NCBI GenBank assembly: GCA_947683425.1
Contig: CANTUQ010000070.1
Span: 2,258,001 to 2,322,000 of the forward strand
Direction of reading: 5' to 3'
DNA: 64,000 nucleotides
Origin: Excoecaria cochinchinensis
Lineage: Eukaryota; Streptophyta; Magnoliopsida; Malpighiales; Euphorbiaceae
The notes beneath the pieces are model-generated. The model was not told where the DNA came from and made no database searches. It worked only from the letters and a program-made list of their open reading frames with translations. How positions within the stretch are numbered: the stretch's first letter is position 1; the number at the start of each line of letters is the position of its first letter. Below, piece by piece: positions 1 to 11,926 of this stretch. A program made the translations under genes and the position numbers.

Positions 1-40
<40 letters not shown>

Positions 41-60
41 TAAAAATAACAAATAAATAA

Positions 61-92
<32 letters not shown>

Positions 93-330
93 GTAAATAG
101 AAAATTGAATAAATAATAATAATAATAATAATAAATCAAAAATTAAATAAATAAATATAATAATAATAAAAGAAATTAAATAAATATAATAATATTAATA
201 TTAATATAATCACAAAAACAGAATAATAAATATTAAATAAAAATAATAAAAACAGAATTATAAATAAATATTAATAATAAAAATAATAAATAAATAAATA
301 ATAATATTAATTAATATTAATTAATAATAT
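1..330. repeat. (TAA)n / AT-rich microsatellite
   Basis: Long runs of TAA with interspersed AAATA units. It lies inside the left gypsy LTR and corresponds in position to a shorter AAT run at about 5940-5990 in the right LTR. No coding content. Confidence 0.9.
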
Positions 331-1356
331 ATTAAAATAAATAAATAGAAAATAGGCTTACCGGATTTCCCTCGCCGGAGACTCGTCGGAGCGGCCGTTG
401 GAGACACCGCCAACACCGGATGGTAGATCGGAGCGCCGGGAGTCGAACGGCGGTGGTCACGCGCCGGAATGTCGCCGGAATAGGTCGGAAGTCGCGTCGG
501 CAGCGTCCTCTCTTCTCTCGCCAATCTCCTCCACGCCGGCGCCGATGGCTGATCGGAGGCTGCCGTTCGGTGCGTATGGGTCTCCTCTTCACTCTGGCGG
601 GGCGCGTGCGGCGGTTCGGCGCCGTGGCTGGCCGGCGAAGGCCTCGCCTCCTCCTCTCCTTTTTTTCTTCTTTTTCTTCTTCTCTCCGGCGCTCTCTCTT
701 TTGCTCTCTCTTTTCTTTCTTTTTCTTTCTCTTTTGTTTTTCTTTTTCTTTGTTCGTCGGTTCCCTGTGCTCAGCTCCTCTTGCACTCCATTTTCCTTTC
801 TATTTCTTTGATTTTCTGGGTCTCGGGTTCCCTCTGCTCTCTCTCTCTTTCTTTTCTTTCTCTTTTTTCTTTTCTTTTCTTCTTTCTTGATCTGCCGAGC
901 CCCCTCTCTGTGCTCCCTTTCTTTTTCTTTTCTTTTGTTCTTCAACCGAGAGCCCCTTTTCAATTTCCTCATCTCCTTCTTTTTATTCCCTCAAATTAGG
1001 GTTAAGGGTATCCGAGTAATTTCCTCATTAATTTCCTCCTTTTCTTCTTTTCTTAATTTTAATTAATTTAACTTGATTCAAATAACACACACATTAATAA
1101 ATTTAAACATTACACATTAATTAAACATTACATATTAATTACATCTTAATATAATTAAACATTGCATACATTACACATTGATATAATTAATCTATATAAT
1201 TTATCTAATTAATTAAACATTCTATATTTTAACTAATTAATTTTACACATACACATATTTATATATTATCACATATATTATTTTTTCGGAGGGAATTATC
1301 AAGGATCCAAAATTATCATTGACATTTTATACTGAGCTCGGGACCCGGTGTCTACA
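1..1356 (-). mobile_element. Ty3/gypsy 3' LTR, partial (cut by window edge)
   Basis: On the minus strand this LTR starts TGTAGACACCGGGTCCCG at 1356 and runs leftward out of the window. The same terminus (TGTAAACACCGGGTCC) begins the right-hand LTR at 7539, and both LTRs hold an ATT/TAA-rich microsatellite at a similar distance from that end. The two flank a minus-strand gag, so they are read as the LTR pair of one element. The bodies are strongly diverged: the GC-rich cassette here (about 360-660) and the pyrimidine tract (660-970) do not match the right LTR by eye, so two related families joined by recombination are also possible. The far LTR end and its TSD lie outside the window. Confidence 0.55.
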
Positions 1357-2350
1357 CTGGCCAAGATGACGGGTTTCTTACTTGGGACATAAATGTGAAA
1401 CCCCACACCTTACTTTTATCTGCTTTTCAAGATCTGGTTGAGATTGGGTTACAGGTTAGGCTCAGATAGTTTGGAGGCAAAATTGTGGTTTTGTATTATT
1501 TTTCTTTCTTTTCTTTCTTTTTTTTTCTACTTCTTTTTTTCCTTTCTCTTTTTTTTTTTTCTTTTTTGCTTTTTTTTTCGAAAGGGTAAAAAGCTATCCT
1601 CCCAAGTTTGGCTATAAGGGTCCCAGATGGTTAATTTGTTTTGGGATACATATTTCAAATGATTGGGAGGAAAGAGTTATACTGTTGAGTTAGGTATTTA
1701 TCGCGAAGGTCCTGAGTTTTATTCGTCCAACTTTTGATGGAGCTCTCGGAATTTGATCCTATTTGGCAGCACCATATGCAACCCAGATGTTGTGGATGCA
1801 AAGGAATGGTTTTTAAAATTCTATTTGTCGTCAGGTTGGTACATGTGACAGTAACGTTGTTTCAACAATGTCCTTGTTAATTTTCAGCATATCATACCTG
1901 GTCCAGACAAAGGCTCCTTTTTTCTCTTCTTTTCTTCTTTTTTTTTCTATCCCTTTTTTTTTATTTTATCATTATCTCTCAAAATTATCCTCTCTTCAGG
2001 AGTTATACTAGATACTATCAACATTTTATTTGGATTTTCCAAAGTTTTGAGGTTAGATGAGGCCGTATTAATTGGATTAATGTCAAAATGGATGAATGTA
2101 TCGTGATCATAGGAAATGAAATCATCAGAAACGCTATACAAATAAGCAAAAACTGTTCATCATATTAAAATTGTCCAAATTATCACAAGGAGTTCTTAAA
2201 ATAAGAAAGCATCTACAAAAAATGCAGTATCTCCATGTTGCTCTTGCAAAATGTGCCACTCAAGTGGACCAGACCCGATCATATATTTGGTGGAGGGACG
2301 GCATTATAGCTTGTCTTCTTCTTCTTTTCTCTTTTCTCGGGATCAGTGAT
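1357..2350 (-). other. gypsy internal region lacking recognisable pol
   Basis: This stretch lies between the end of gag and the 3' LTR, where protease, reverse transcriptase and integrase of an intact element would be. I recognise none of these. It contains several poly-T/CT tracts (about 1500-1580 and 1917-1965) and no convincing reading frame. The element therefore looks like a gag-only deletion derivative. Confidence 0.5.
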
Positions 2351-3724
2351 CTATTTGGTGTCAATGAGATCCTGGACCTTATTTCTCAAAGTTCGGCAGT
2401 AGTCCGTCAGGTGCCCAGTGTGCTGATGGTAAGCACAGTATTGGTCATCTCCATGTCCCGGCTGTCCCTGATTCACGGCTGGCCTAGGCACTAAAGGTCG
2501 TAGCTTGCCCTCTTTCATCAGTCTTTCCAGTACCCAGGATAGAAAGCAGCCCAAGTTAGAGTAGTACCTCTGACTCTATCTGACCTCTGTAGCTGCTACC
2601 TTGGCTGCCTTTCCATTTCTATTACTGCTTCCAGCCCCACCTGATCTGTATCCAGACTGGTTCCCAAAGTTCTTCCCAGGAAAGTTATTTTGGTTCGCTT
2701 TCTTCGCCAAGTATGCCCCCTCGGCCTCTATAACAATATTTTTAAGTGACTCCCAATCTCTGAGCCCCTTAAAACTTAGCAAATCCCTTAGGTAAGGGCA
2801 GGAGTTCCTGATAAATAGCCTGATCTGGTCAGCGGTGTCAGGCTTTTGCTTCATCTCCATTACCCTGTTCCTCCACCTGGTGAGGTATTCATGGAATGAC
2901 TCGTTGCTCCTTTGCTGTAAAAGCTCAAGGTCCTTCAAGGTGACCTCCATTCTGGTGCTGCAGTCGTACTGCTTCATGAATTCATCAGTCAAAAGGTCCT
3001 AGTCCTCTTTAGATCTCCTATCCAGCCCATGATACCAGTCCACTGCCGGACCCACTAGGCTGAGGCAGAAATACTCCACCTTTTGCTTCTTGGTTAGCCC
3101 TATGCCCTTCATCACTAGGGTGTACTGCTTAACATGCACGGATGGGCCCGAAGTACCATCGAACTTCGGCAACTCAGGCATCTTAAATCTCTGGGGCAGC
3201 AGCTCTTCATCCCCCAAATCTCTGTCCTCAGGGTTGATCCCCTTTCCAACTGATAACATTCGGGTGATAGCCTCAATTTGATGTCTCATTCCTCTCAGGG
3301 CCTCATCCTCCACTTTGGGTACCCTACCTCTCACAACTTGGTGGGCTACTAACTCCTCGGCCTCATCTTCCACCACAAAATCCTCATCGGGATTAGGGAC
3401 CCTTGCCCTTCTTGGCTCAACAGGCACAACAGCTTCATTTTCATTAACGGGTGGACGGGAAGCAGCTCCAGCGAGGGGAGCCTCCCCGCGAGCAGGCGGT
3501 TCAACTTGCCCCCGAGGAGGGACTGCCGGCGCTTGTGGAGCGACAAGTGGTTGGGGAGCAATGGGTGCTTGCGGAACAGGGGGATGAACAATTCTTTTGG
3601 CCATTGCATCCATCATATCCAACATTTTTCGTTCAAAGTCCTCTAATCTCCGGGAAAGATCTTGAGTGGTTAGAGCCCCGATCTCTTCTGCCATCGAGGA
3701 TGATGCACTTAGAATCACAAACAA
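2351..3724 (-). pseudogene. Ty3/gypsy gag polyprotein (broken)
   Basis: The structural protein of a non-chromovirus gypsy element, which forms the cytoplasmic particle around element RNA. The frame opens at 3724 (a start near 3692, MAEEIGAL, is equally plausible). A proline/alanine-rich N-terminal part is followed by the gag core (motifs PELPKFDG, DWYHGL, FHEYLTRWR) and then a zinc knuckle CAYHQHTGHLTDYC followed by a QDLID motif, an order I associate with Tat/Ogre-type gags. An in-frame TAG at 2999-3001 sits where a Trp is expected between KED and DLLTDEF. A second break separates the core (ending 2576) from the knuckle segment (2554-2351). No pol follows. The gene is certainly retroelement gag and is dead as it stands; the lineage call is inference. 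Confidence 0.85.
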
Positions 3725-4802
3725 GCACTAATTCTAGCAATCCAAAGGGCGAGTCTGTTCTCACTAATCGACCGTCAGGACCTCTAATCCACTTGGATGA
3801 ATCTATGATGGCTGAAAAGCTCAGATTGCTAGAATGATGTATGATTGAAAGTGCATGGTCGTGCTATGCAGATGGTCCTCGATGAGTGAAAGATTATAAT
3901 GATATAATGTGATGCATGGAAGAAATTATATGGAGGATGATATGTACATGTGAAAAATAATTTGCAGACGAAAGGATATGTACACACGCAACATATATTC
4001 TTATTATTATTCATATACATATATATTTGTTTATTTTATTATTTTATTAGTATTATTTTTTTTGACATGCATGAATGACATGTGATGTACAAGCATGCTG
4101 TGCAGCATCCACAACCACATGCAAGCAGATAGATCCTTCCAACCTTATCTCTCCCACATACGAGGTCGTGCGGTCTCTTTCCTAGGTGGGCTTTATCCAA
4201 GGGTTAACAGGGAACCCATTGGACACGTATAGTGCACTGTGAGGAACCGGCAGCATAATAACTCTCGCCTAATGTACATATGTATGGATGTTTGGCCATT
4301 ATGTATTTAAACAATTCAACTAAATTAATATGGGCCCACCGGGGCATGAAAGCCTTTAATGAAAATCATTTAATTTAATTGATCTTGTTCAATATATGAT
4401 GGCCCAAATAACAAGCACAGTATTATGGTACATTTCACCTAATGGAAGTATCTATTGCCGTTACATGGGCTTCGATCAAAGGTGATAATATTTTAGGTCT
4501 ACCAAAGCATGGTCCCTGCCAACGGGTCTAGCTCATCACGAGCATAGCGACCAATCTTATCTCCATTTGATATACCATTTGATGGTATGAGGCTTGGGCT
4601 GGTGATTATCCCGAACACTTCTCTACAATGAGTGAAAGTAGGGTCGTATTTTAGGAATGCACCGGGGTAGATAAGGGACCAACTATCATAATTCTAAGGC
4701 TCTAGTGGATGCAATGCAATTTCGATTAGAAATGGAATTTTTGATTCTTAATAACTCAATTATAATTTTACTTAAGTCACTTTCGAAGCGAAGTTTTGAT
4801 CA
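3725..4802 (-). other. gypsy 5' untranslated leader
   Basis: The region between the primer-binding site and gag. No supported reading frame and no RNA gene recognised. Its position and lack of coding potential fit the long leader of this element type. Confidence 0.5.
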
Positions 4803-4820
4803 TCCCCTGTGGAGTCGCCA
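4803..4820 (-). promoter_or_regulatory. gypsy primer-binding site
   Basis: One base inside the right LTR, the minus strand reads TGGCGACTCCACAGGGGA. This begins with TGG as tRNA-complementary sites do and has the TGGCGACTC core I associate with Tat/Ogre-like elements. It fixes this LTR as the 5' LTR and the element as minus-strand. Confidence 0.65.
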
Positions 4821-5939
4821 CTGTGACGCGAACCGGAACCAGCAAGGCCCTTATTGAGACTGCCTTTTAGGGCTCGAGGGATTGGTTCGCGTCTTTTTGA
4901 TCTTGGGCGTCATGAGTCATCTTGGATGCCTCATTTCCAATAGAACATTGGAAAGGAGGATCTAGACCCATAACGCCTTTAGGCACCTTTGAGGTATTTT
5001 GGAATCGCCACCCAGTTTACAAGAAACTGGAAAATGTCTGTAACCTCTATTGGTCTAAACCAGAGATGGTGTCCGGAGCTTCACTCTTATTAATGACTTA
5101 AGTTAATAAATGAGTTTTTAAGAAATCAAAATTCCATACCTCATCTCACTCGATTATGAATTAAATTAAAGTGCATTTCATTCACGTAGGAAAGCGATAA
5201 ATAACGTGGTAAATAAATAAATTACAAAAATAAAAATTGGGACAGAACAATCCTCCAAAATAAATAATAGAAATGAATACAGGAAAATGAGACAGAACAA
5301 TCCCCCAAATAAAAATATAAATAAATAAAATAAATAAATAAACATAAAAAAAGATTAAAATACAACATACATAAATCGGGTTATTCATTCGATTTTAGGA
5401 ATATTGGTTCCTTTTTATTTATTAAAAAATTGGAGAACTATTTTTAGGACATTGATTGAGGAAAACCTGGATGAGTGATCCCATTTTATGAAAACTAGTT
5501 CTCCATTTTGAAAGTGAGGTTTTATTGGTTAAGACAGGACATTGGTCCATTTTATTAATAAAAATCCCAAATTATTAATTGTTAGAAAAAGCGTGATTTT
5601 TCATAATGCGGATAATTAAAATATATTTTACATAACAAATAGATAAAAAAAACATAATAAAAAGAAATAAAATAACTCATATGCAAACCCTAAGCTTGGA
5701 TAGTCTTTAATTCTCCGGTCCTCCGACCCGAGCACGCGTGCAACTCGCACAAAAACACAATCATTCAAGCCACAAAACAAATAAAACGAAGTAAAAATTG
5801 AGTAAGATAAATTAAGTGAATAATATGTGAACACACAACTGAATAAAGAACTAATAAACAAACTAATTAAGTAAGCCAATAAAAATAATTGAATCTTGAT
5901 AAATAATATAGCAATAATATAACAATAATAATTAAATCT

Positions 5940-5942
5940 TGA

Positions 5943-5988
<46 letters not shown>

Positions 5989-5990
5989 GA
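5940..5990. repeat. (AAT)n microsatellite
   Basis: A run of AATAATAAT units of about 50 bases within the gypsy LTR. Confidence 0.9.
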
Positions 5991-6274
5991 AAGATGACAA
6001 CAATATTAAGAAATATATTAATAAAATAATAATAATATCCTTTGAAATTATATTAATATGAAATATTAAAAATGATTAGGTTAAAAAAAGATAATAAAAT
6101 GGAATAAAATAAAGAAAAAAAAAACAATAAAGGATGAAAACCAAGATGAATAAATTAAGAAGACACGTGAATGGAAATTAAAGAAACACGTGAATGGCTA
6201 GACATAAAAGACAAAAATTGGCCAAGGTAATGGAAATACAAGGTGAAAAACAAGAAATGTAAAGATGGGAAAAG

Positions 6275-6485
6275 GGGCATCCGCGCACGACTCGTGCAAG
6301 AGGCTCACGAGCCGTGAACCTCTTGCGCGACTCGTGCAAGAGGTTCATGTCTCGTGAACATCTTGCACAAATCGCGCACGAAGTTCACGAGTCGTGAACA
6401 ATTAGCACGACTCGGACAAAGAAATAAAAAAGCACGGAAAGCAAGAAAAGACTCACGACTTGCACGCAACGCTCACGACTCGAAC
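6275..6485. repeat. CG-rich inverted/tandem motif cassette in LTR
   Basis: Repeated, partly palindromic motifs of the type GCACGACTCGTGCAAGAGG and TTCACGAGTCGTGAAC follow each other in an otherwise AT-rich LTR. The related solo LTR carries a different palindrome (CGACGGGCGTCGG) in its own cassette. Confidence 0.75.
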
Positions 6486-6899
6486 AGAAATAAAGAGAAT
6501 CAGAAAAACCTAAAAATAGGGATGAACAGAGTAGCTTCAACAGATTAACAAATTTGATAAAATGCCATCAAAACATGCATATAAAGCCACAAACATGTTT
6601 GTTTAATCATAATAGCTACTTATGATCTATGTTTGATAACAAACGATAACAAACATGCAAATAACAGATTAACAAAATCAAATGAAAAATAAACAGAGTA
6701 TGTACAAAAAGAAGAACTAACAGTTAAAGCGAAACGGGAAAGAGAAAGAAAAGGGAAGAAAAGGAAAGAAAGAAAGAGATAGTGATCCAAGTATTTACCC
6801 TAAGAATGATATTTGATCTTTGATCTGCAAATGAAGAAGCTTCGTTTTACCTCGTTGCTTTTCTTGAAAATGAAGTTAAAACAAAGATTGAATCCCAAA

Positions 6900-7021
6900 C
6901 TACAGGAATGGATTTCCTGGATTTAAGATATAATCTCATAAGCTATTTGAGAAAAACCAACTACAGGAATTGATTTCCTGGATTTAAGATATAATCTCAG
7001 AAGCTATTTGAGAAAAACCAG
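6900..7021. repeat. 61-bp direct tandem duplication
   Basis: The unit beginning CTACAGGAAT and ending GAGAAAAACCA is present twice in a row (6900-6960 and 6961-7021) with only a couple of differences. It lies inside the gypsy LTR. Confidence 0.9.
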
Positions 7022-7539
7022 AATTATTTTCTAGCTCTCCCCAGTTTCTGTGTTTTTTCTTCCATCCTCCTCGTTCCTCTCTAATGCTCCCTCTAATCAT
7101 TCCTCTCTCCTTTTAGCTCCGTTTTTTCAACTCTTTAAATGTTATTTGACAGGATTAGTTCATTTCCTTACCAAATCCCACGTAAAGCCATACTTTCCAA
7201 CCAAATCTCCATGAAAAACGGAAGAGGAGAGTAGGAGCGCGTGAGGAAGGTGAGAGTCCCATCTCTCCCGCAAGCTGGGCCTCATGTGGTGAGGCAGCCA
7301 TCTCACCAACATGAGATGGGCCTCACAAACGTGAGGTTCCATCTCACATGGGTGAGATGGGCCTTACCCTACAGGCCCCCAAAACCTGGTCTCCTTTTTT
7401 TTTTTTTTAAATAAAGCAAAATGAAAAATATTTTTTTCGAGGAAACCATCACTTCCATTTGTCTATTCGCCCGTGAACACGCATCATTCTCATCATTGGG
7501 TAACTTCAGCCTGGGCTGCCTCAGGACCCGGTGTTTACA

Positions 7540-7878
7540 CTGATATGAATTTTTTACCTCTACACCATCCACTAATTCATTGATTATTGGATTCCAATTT
7601 GACTCATTAGGGGTAATGTGTATCTCTCCATGGCAATTCCAAACAAAATAATCCTGAACAAATCCCTTACGGAAGAGGTGATTCATAACAGTTTCCACAT
7701 TATGGAACTTTTGGTTCACACAGTTTTTGCAGGGACACCTAATATGATCACCACTCATTTTTTCAAGATAAGAAGTGACGAATTTAATAAAATTCTCTAC
7801 TCCATAAACGAATGATGAATTAGTCCTTCCGCTTGCATCCCGTCGATTATACATCCAACTACGATCTAATGGTTCCAT
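7540..7878 (-). pseudogene. CACTA transposase TNP2, first-exon fragment
   Basis: The N-terminal part of a TNP2-type transposase (transposase-associated domain), read from ATG at 7878. It shows SWMYNRRDASGRTN, GVENFIKF, GDHIRCPCKNCVN and MNHLFRKGF, and is very close to the N-terminus of the CACTA-2 TNP2 at 21568. The frame is cut exactly where the gypsy LTR begins, just after the residues NSYQ. The rest of the gene would lie beyond the left window edge, on the far side of the gypsy insertion. The Cys/His residues of the putative zinc-binding part are present. This is a remnant of a seventh CACTA element older than the gypsy insertion; no function is expected. Confidence 0.85.
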
Positions 7879-8272
7879 TTAACCTAAATTTTTTTATTTT
7901 AACAATATAAGAAAAAAGCAAAAATTTAGTATCCCCATTAAACAGAAGTAGCAGTCGATATTCTCATTATGTTAGATTAAGCAAGATTTAAAACTTAAAA
8001 CTAAAAATTTTAACAATCACACAGCAAAATATCTAAAATAAAGATGCAATGCAAATGCAATGAAAAAATAATTTTAAAAAAGAACGCAACCAAGAAGATA
8101 CTGGCAGTAGATCAGCCGGGATAGCAAAAACTATATCCTATTTAGGGGCTAAAGCTGTTTCAGTCGATATACCTTCAAGATTGCTAAAAATATGCAAACG
8201 GTATTTCTAATGTACCAGATAGAATAAGCTACAAGTACAGAGCATACTTATGAATGCAAGAACAATTGTTTG

Positions 8273-8315
<43 letters not shown>

Positions 8316-8429
8316 CATTCAATATTTTAAATAAATTAATTGCATTACTATAAATTTATACCAATAAATTTATAATAAAAGGTAAGTACAAACTCACAAA
8401 AAAGAGTCTACATATAGATTCATAATTGC
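7879..8429. other. AT-rich non-coding stretch with (TA)n at 8275-8314
   Basis: No supported gene. By position it could be the 5' leader of the TNP2 relic. It holds a clean TA dinucleotide run of about 38 bases. Confidence 0.6.
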
Positions 8430-11135
8430 TTATTTGGCCATTATTAAACAAAAGGAGGAATGTTTTACAACTGAAGAAAAAAATTCATTATAATCAATTC
8501 CCTCCGTTTGAGCATAACCTTTGGCCACCAGCCTTGCTTTATAGCGAACATCATCCTTGTTAGGAAATCCATCTTTCTTTGCATATACCCATTTGCACCT
8601 AATTGCCTTCTTTCCCTTCGGGAGACTAGCTAGCTTCCACGTATGATTCTTATGAAGGGACTGCATTTCATCATTCATGGCTTTCCTCCACTTTTCTACT
8701 TCTGAACTTTTGACTGCTTCATTATAAGTGGTAGGAATGTCATCAGTTGCAATTTGGAATGCATAAGCCACCATATCCACATAGCGAGCAGGCTTTTTGA
8801 TTGTCCTTTTTGGCTTACTTAATGCAATTAATTCAGGTTGCTGTGGAGGTTTTTGGGTTAAAACTTTTTTTTTATCTGACTCCTCATCTACTATAGGAGT
8901 TTCTGCATATGCTTCATCATTTACTGGGCTAACAATTTTTCTTTCAAACTCCACCTGTTTTGGAGTACCATCTGTCTGCTCAACACTTTATTTGTCATCT
9001 TTCTCAACATGGTAGATTCATCAAAGGTAACATCCCTACTAAATATTATTTTTTTTACTTTGGATACCAACGTCGATATCCTTTCACACCAGAAGTGATC
9101 CCCATGAAAATTGCTCTCTTTGCACGTGGATACAACTTTGATTCCTTAATGCGATAGTATGCAGTGGAACCAAACACATGTAAGGAATTATAATCTGTAG
9201 CAGGTTTTCCAAACCATTTCTCCAATGGCGTTTACCACCAATAGCACTAGATGGTAGGCGATTAATGAGATGGCAAGCATATGTAACAGCTTCAGCCCAA
9301 AATTCTCTGCCCAACCCAATATTGGACAACATACACCGAACTTTCTCCAGCAATGTCCGGTTCATGCGTTCTGCCACCCCATTCTGTTGTGGTGTATTTC
9401 TGATTGTGAAGTGTATGACAATGTCTTCATCTTCACACACTTTCATAAATAGATCACTCCTGTAGTCCTTGCCATTATCTCTACGGAGATGCTTGATCCT
9501 TCGGCCTGTTTGAGTTTCCATCGTCTTTTTCCATTTGAGGAAAACTCCTAGCAACTCATCCTTACTCTTCATAGTATACACCCAAACTCTCCGGAAAAAA
9601 TCATCAACAAAGGTCACATAATAGTGTTTTCCTCCCAAAGAAGCTGTCTTGGAAGGTCCCCACATATCAGAATGAACATAGATCAAAATGCCCTTGGTAT
9701 CGTGGATTGATGTTCTAAATTTCACCCTTGTCTTTTTCCCTTTGACACAATGCTCGCAAAAGTCCAATTTGTAAGTTTGAACTCCTTTCAATAATCCTTG
9801 TTTCACCAAGAGATTTAAGGATTTTTCACCTGCATGCCCCAAGCGCATATGCCATAACCTAGTTGCTTCTAACTCCTTTTCATCTGTAGAAGCCACGCTG
9901 CTGTACCAATAACAGTAGTACCTTGATAGTGGTACAATCTGTTATTCTTTCGAATTCCCTTTAACACCACAAGTGCACCAGAGATTATCTTCATTACTTC
10001 ATGTTTTGCTCGCAGCTCGAAGCCCTTTTCTTTTAGAGCCCCCATGAAAATGAGATTCTTTGACAAACTGGGCATATAACGAACATCTTTCAGGATTCTG
10101 ATTGACCCATCATGGTTTTTCAAACGAATGGAACCAATCCCATGTGTGGTAAGAGAGACATCATTTGCTGTATAAATAACTTCATCTTTCAGTTCTCTAA
10201 ATTCATAGAACCAATCCCGATTGGGACACATATGATGACTGCAGCCTAAATCAAGCAGCCATACACAAGAAGAGCTAGTTGATGATGTAACAACAAGTGA
10301 GAAATCTGAATCTTCATCATTACACTCAGCTACATTTGAATCTACAACAGCCTTTCCATTATCAGGTTTGTCTTTATTTTTTAGCTTAGGACAATCTTTC
10401 TTCCAGTGCCCTTTTTCTCGATAAAAGGCACATTCGTCTTTGCCCAATTTGGGTCTCGACTTCAATCTTCCTTTCTTTCCTTTAATCTGGCTCTGCGACC
10501 AACCTCTCACTATTAGAGTTTCTCTAGGTCCACTTGTGCTTTCTTTCTTGTCATTCTTTCCTAGTTCATAACTATACATGGTAGCACAAACTTCATTGAG
10601 AGTCACAGCAGCCTTCCCATGAATTAGAGTCGTTTCAAGAAACTCAAACTCCTCAGGAAGGGATCGCAATTACATCAAAGACAGATCTTCATCTTCAAAT
10701 ATCACATCCATATTCAATAAATCAGCGACTAACTGATTAAAACTGGTGATGTGATCATTTATTATGGTACCCGCAACATAATTGAAATGAAACAGCCTTT
10801 TCTTTATGTGGAGCTTGTTCTGACTGCTTTTTTTCAAGAATTTTTTCTCCAATGCCTTCATCAATTTACTTGCAGAACTTTCTTTCGAGAAAGCATACTT
10901 TTGCTCTCTAGAAAGGCACGATCGAATTTACCACATGCCAAACGATTAAGTCTCTTCCATTCTTTCTCATCAACATCATCTGGTTTCTTTTTTTCAAGGG
11001 CAATGTCTAGACCTTAGCGTCTAAAACCTCACTTTGCCACATGCCAAAATGACCCGTACCATAAAAAATTTTCACCGCAACTCTTGCATTTACCATCAAA
11101 TTGGATGAGAAAGAAGAAGTGGATGAATTTGTCAT
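8430..11135 (-). pseudogene. Ty1/copia gag-pol, Tnt1-like, truncated in RT
   Basis: A degenerate Copia polyprotein read from ATG at 11135 leftward. Recognisable in order are the gag N-terminus (GHFGMWQSEV), the gag core (10864-10670), a CCHC knuckle in which the second Cys is replaced by Arg (CAFYREKGHWKKDC), a protease motif changed to DLG (WLLDLGCSHHMC), the pre-integrase zinc finger (LWHMRLGH ... CEHCVKGKK), the integrase core (DDFFRRVWVY, TPQQNGVAERMNRTLLE) and the start of reverse transcriptase (IRCKWVYAKKDG, YKARLVAKGYAQ). The frame stops near 8430; the YVDD part, RNase H and the 3' LTR are missing. Frameshifts lie near 9880 and 10970, with a stop near 10669. The element is dead. Confidence 0.88.
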
Positions 11136-11258
11136 TTTTGCTATAATTACTATTCAATAGCTGTCGATGCGGAATGCCAATAGCCTAAGGAAAAATCTTT
11201 TTTGATGTGAAAGATCAGACTACGCTGCAACCATAGAGCATACTAAGAAAGAACCTAG

Positions 11259-11270
11259 GCTCTGATACCA
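11259..11270 (-). promoter_or_regulatory. Copia primer-binding site (initiator tRNA-Met type)
   Basis: On the minus strand TGGTATCAGAGC follows the LTR end after two bases. This is the standard Copia PBS complementary to initiator tRNA-Met. Confidence 0.9.
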
Positions 11271-11272
11271 AT

Positions 11273-11810
11273 TGTTATGGAAACTCGGGTTAATTTCCAC
11301 CAAATTCACCTCAAATACTATTGAGCAGCTGAATAAAGCGTAAACGATTGTACTGAAAAATCACACAAGGTAAAATTCCCAGGAAAGATTGGAGGGGTCA
11401 CAAATGGTCCCACTTAAAATCCAATCTCGTTAAATAGAATTTTTATAAGTAATTTAATAACATAATAATTGACTAGCAATATACCCGACAATAGCTATTA
11501 AATAGATAAATAAAGAACACTAGAATTTAACGAGGTTCGGCCAATTATGCTTACATTTTCGGATACTACCAAATTATATTTCACTATTTCAAAGAAATAA
11601 TACAAGTGAAATATTTACTAAAGAGAGAAAAAATTTTTGCCTTAAAAAAGATTGGCAATTTTGGGATGATTTCAATTAGGAAAGGGGGGGCTATATTTAT
11701 AGCTTAACAACTCTCATTTTCTTTAATATCTTTGCGATGTGGGATGCTTAAAAAACACCGTTGACAAACTTTGTCAACAAAAGTGAGCCACAATTGTGGA
11801 CTTTTCAACA
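11273..11810 (-). mobile_element. Copia 5' LTR, 538 bp
   Basis: On the minus strand it starts TGTTGAAAAGTCCAC at 11810 and ends CATAACA at 11273, next to the PBS. The outer boundary is inferred from the TG start. The outer flank is CTGTA, but the opposite end of the element is deleted, so no TSD can be tested. Confidence 0.7.
11691..11701 (-). promoter_or_regulatory. LTR TATA box
   Basis: The minus strand reads TATAAATATAG about 110 bases into the LTR, a fitting position for the Copia promoter. Confidence 0.55.
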
Positions 11811-11815
11811 CTGTA

Positions 11816-11926
11816 ATGGTACGCTCAGATGGAGGTTTCCCTCAATTGAAGTCTTTGTTTCTTTCTGACCTGCCCAATCTAGAAGACTGGGAAGTGGAAC
11901 TGACTAATATTTCTATAATATATTAA
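11816..11926 (+). pseudogene. NLR resistance-gene leucine-rich-repeat relic
   Basis: A 36-residue frame contains GGFPQLKSLFLSDLPNLEDW, which fits the LRR consensus of plant NBS-LRR (NLR) immune receptors (F-P-x-L-x-x-L-x-L-x-x-L-P-x-L-x-x-W). It ends in AT-rich sequence and is bounded on the left by the Copia LTR. No other NLR domain is visible here. The call rests on one short but characteristic match; family knowledge is used, and a chance resemblance is not excluded. Confidence 0.5.

Larger units (their letters stand above)
4822..7539 (-). mobile_element. Ty3/gypsy 5' LTR, 2718 bp
   Basis: On the minus strand it begins TGTAAACACCGGGTCC at 7539 and ends CGGTTCGCGTCACA at 4822, giving the TG...CA ends, and is followed by the PBS. 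It is homologous in part to the solo LTR at 13586-15642: both have the same ends, a shared block around TCGCCACCCA, and a shared block around GGAAAGCG...TAAATTACAA. Inside are a microsatellite, a cassette of CG-rich palindromes (6280-6480), a 61-bp tandem duplication (6900-7021) and a second set of inverted GAGATGGGCC motifs (about 7230-7370). It interrupts a CACTA TNP2 exon at 7540. Confidence 0.75.

Noticed and set aside
398..999. Overlapping open frames on both strands in the GC/CT-rich block
   Set aside because: Low-complexity Arg/Ser/Phe-rich translations caused by the pyrimidine tract; no domain, and the block lies inside an LTR.
6275..7370. Possible CRISPR-like array in the CG-palindrome cassette
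   Set aside because: Units are irregular in spacing and sequence, lie in a plant LTR, and no spacers or cas genes exist.
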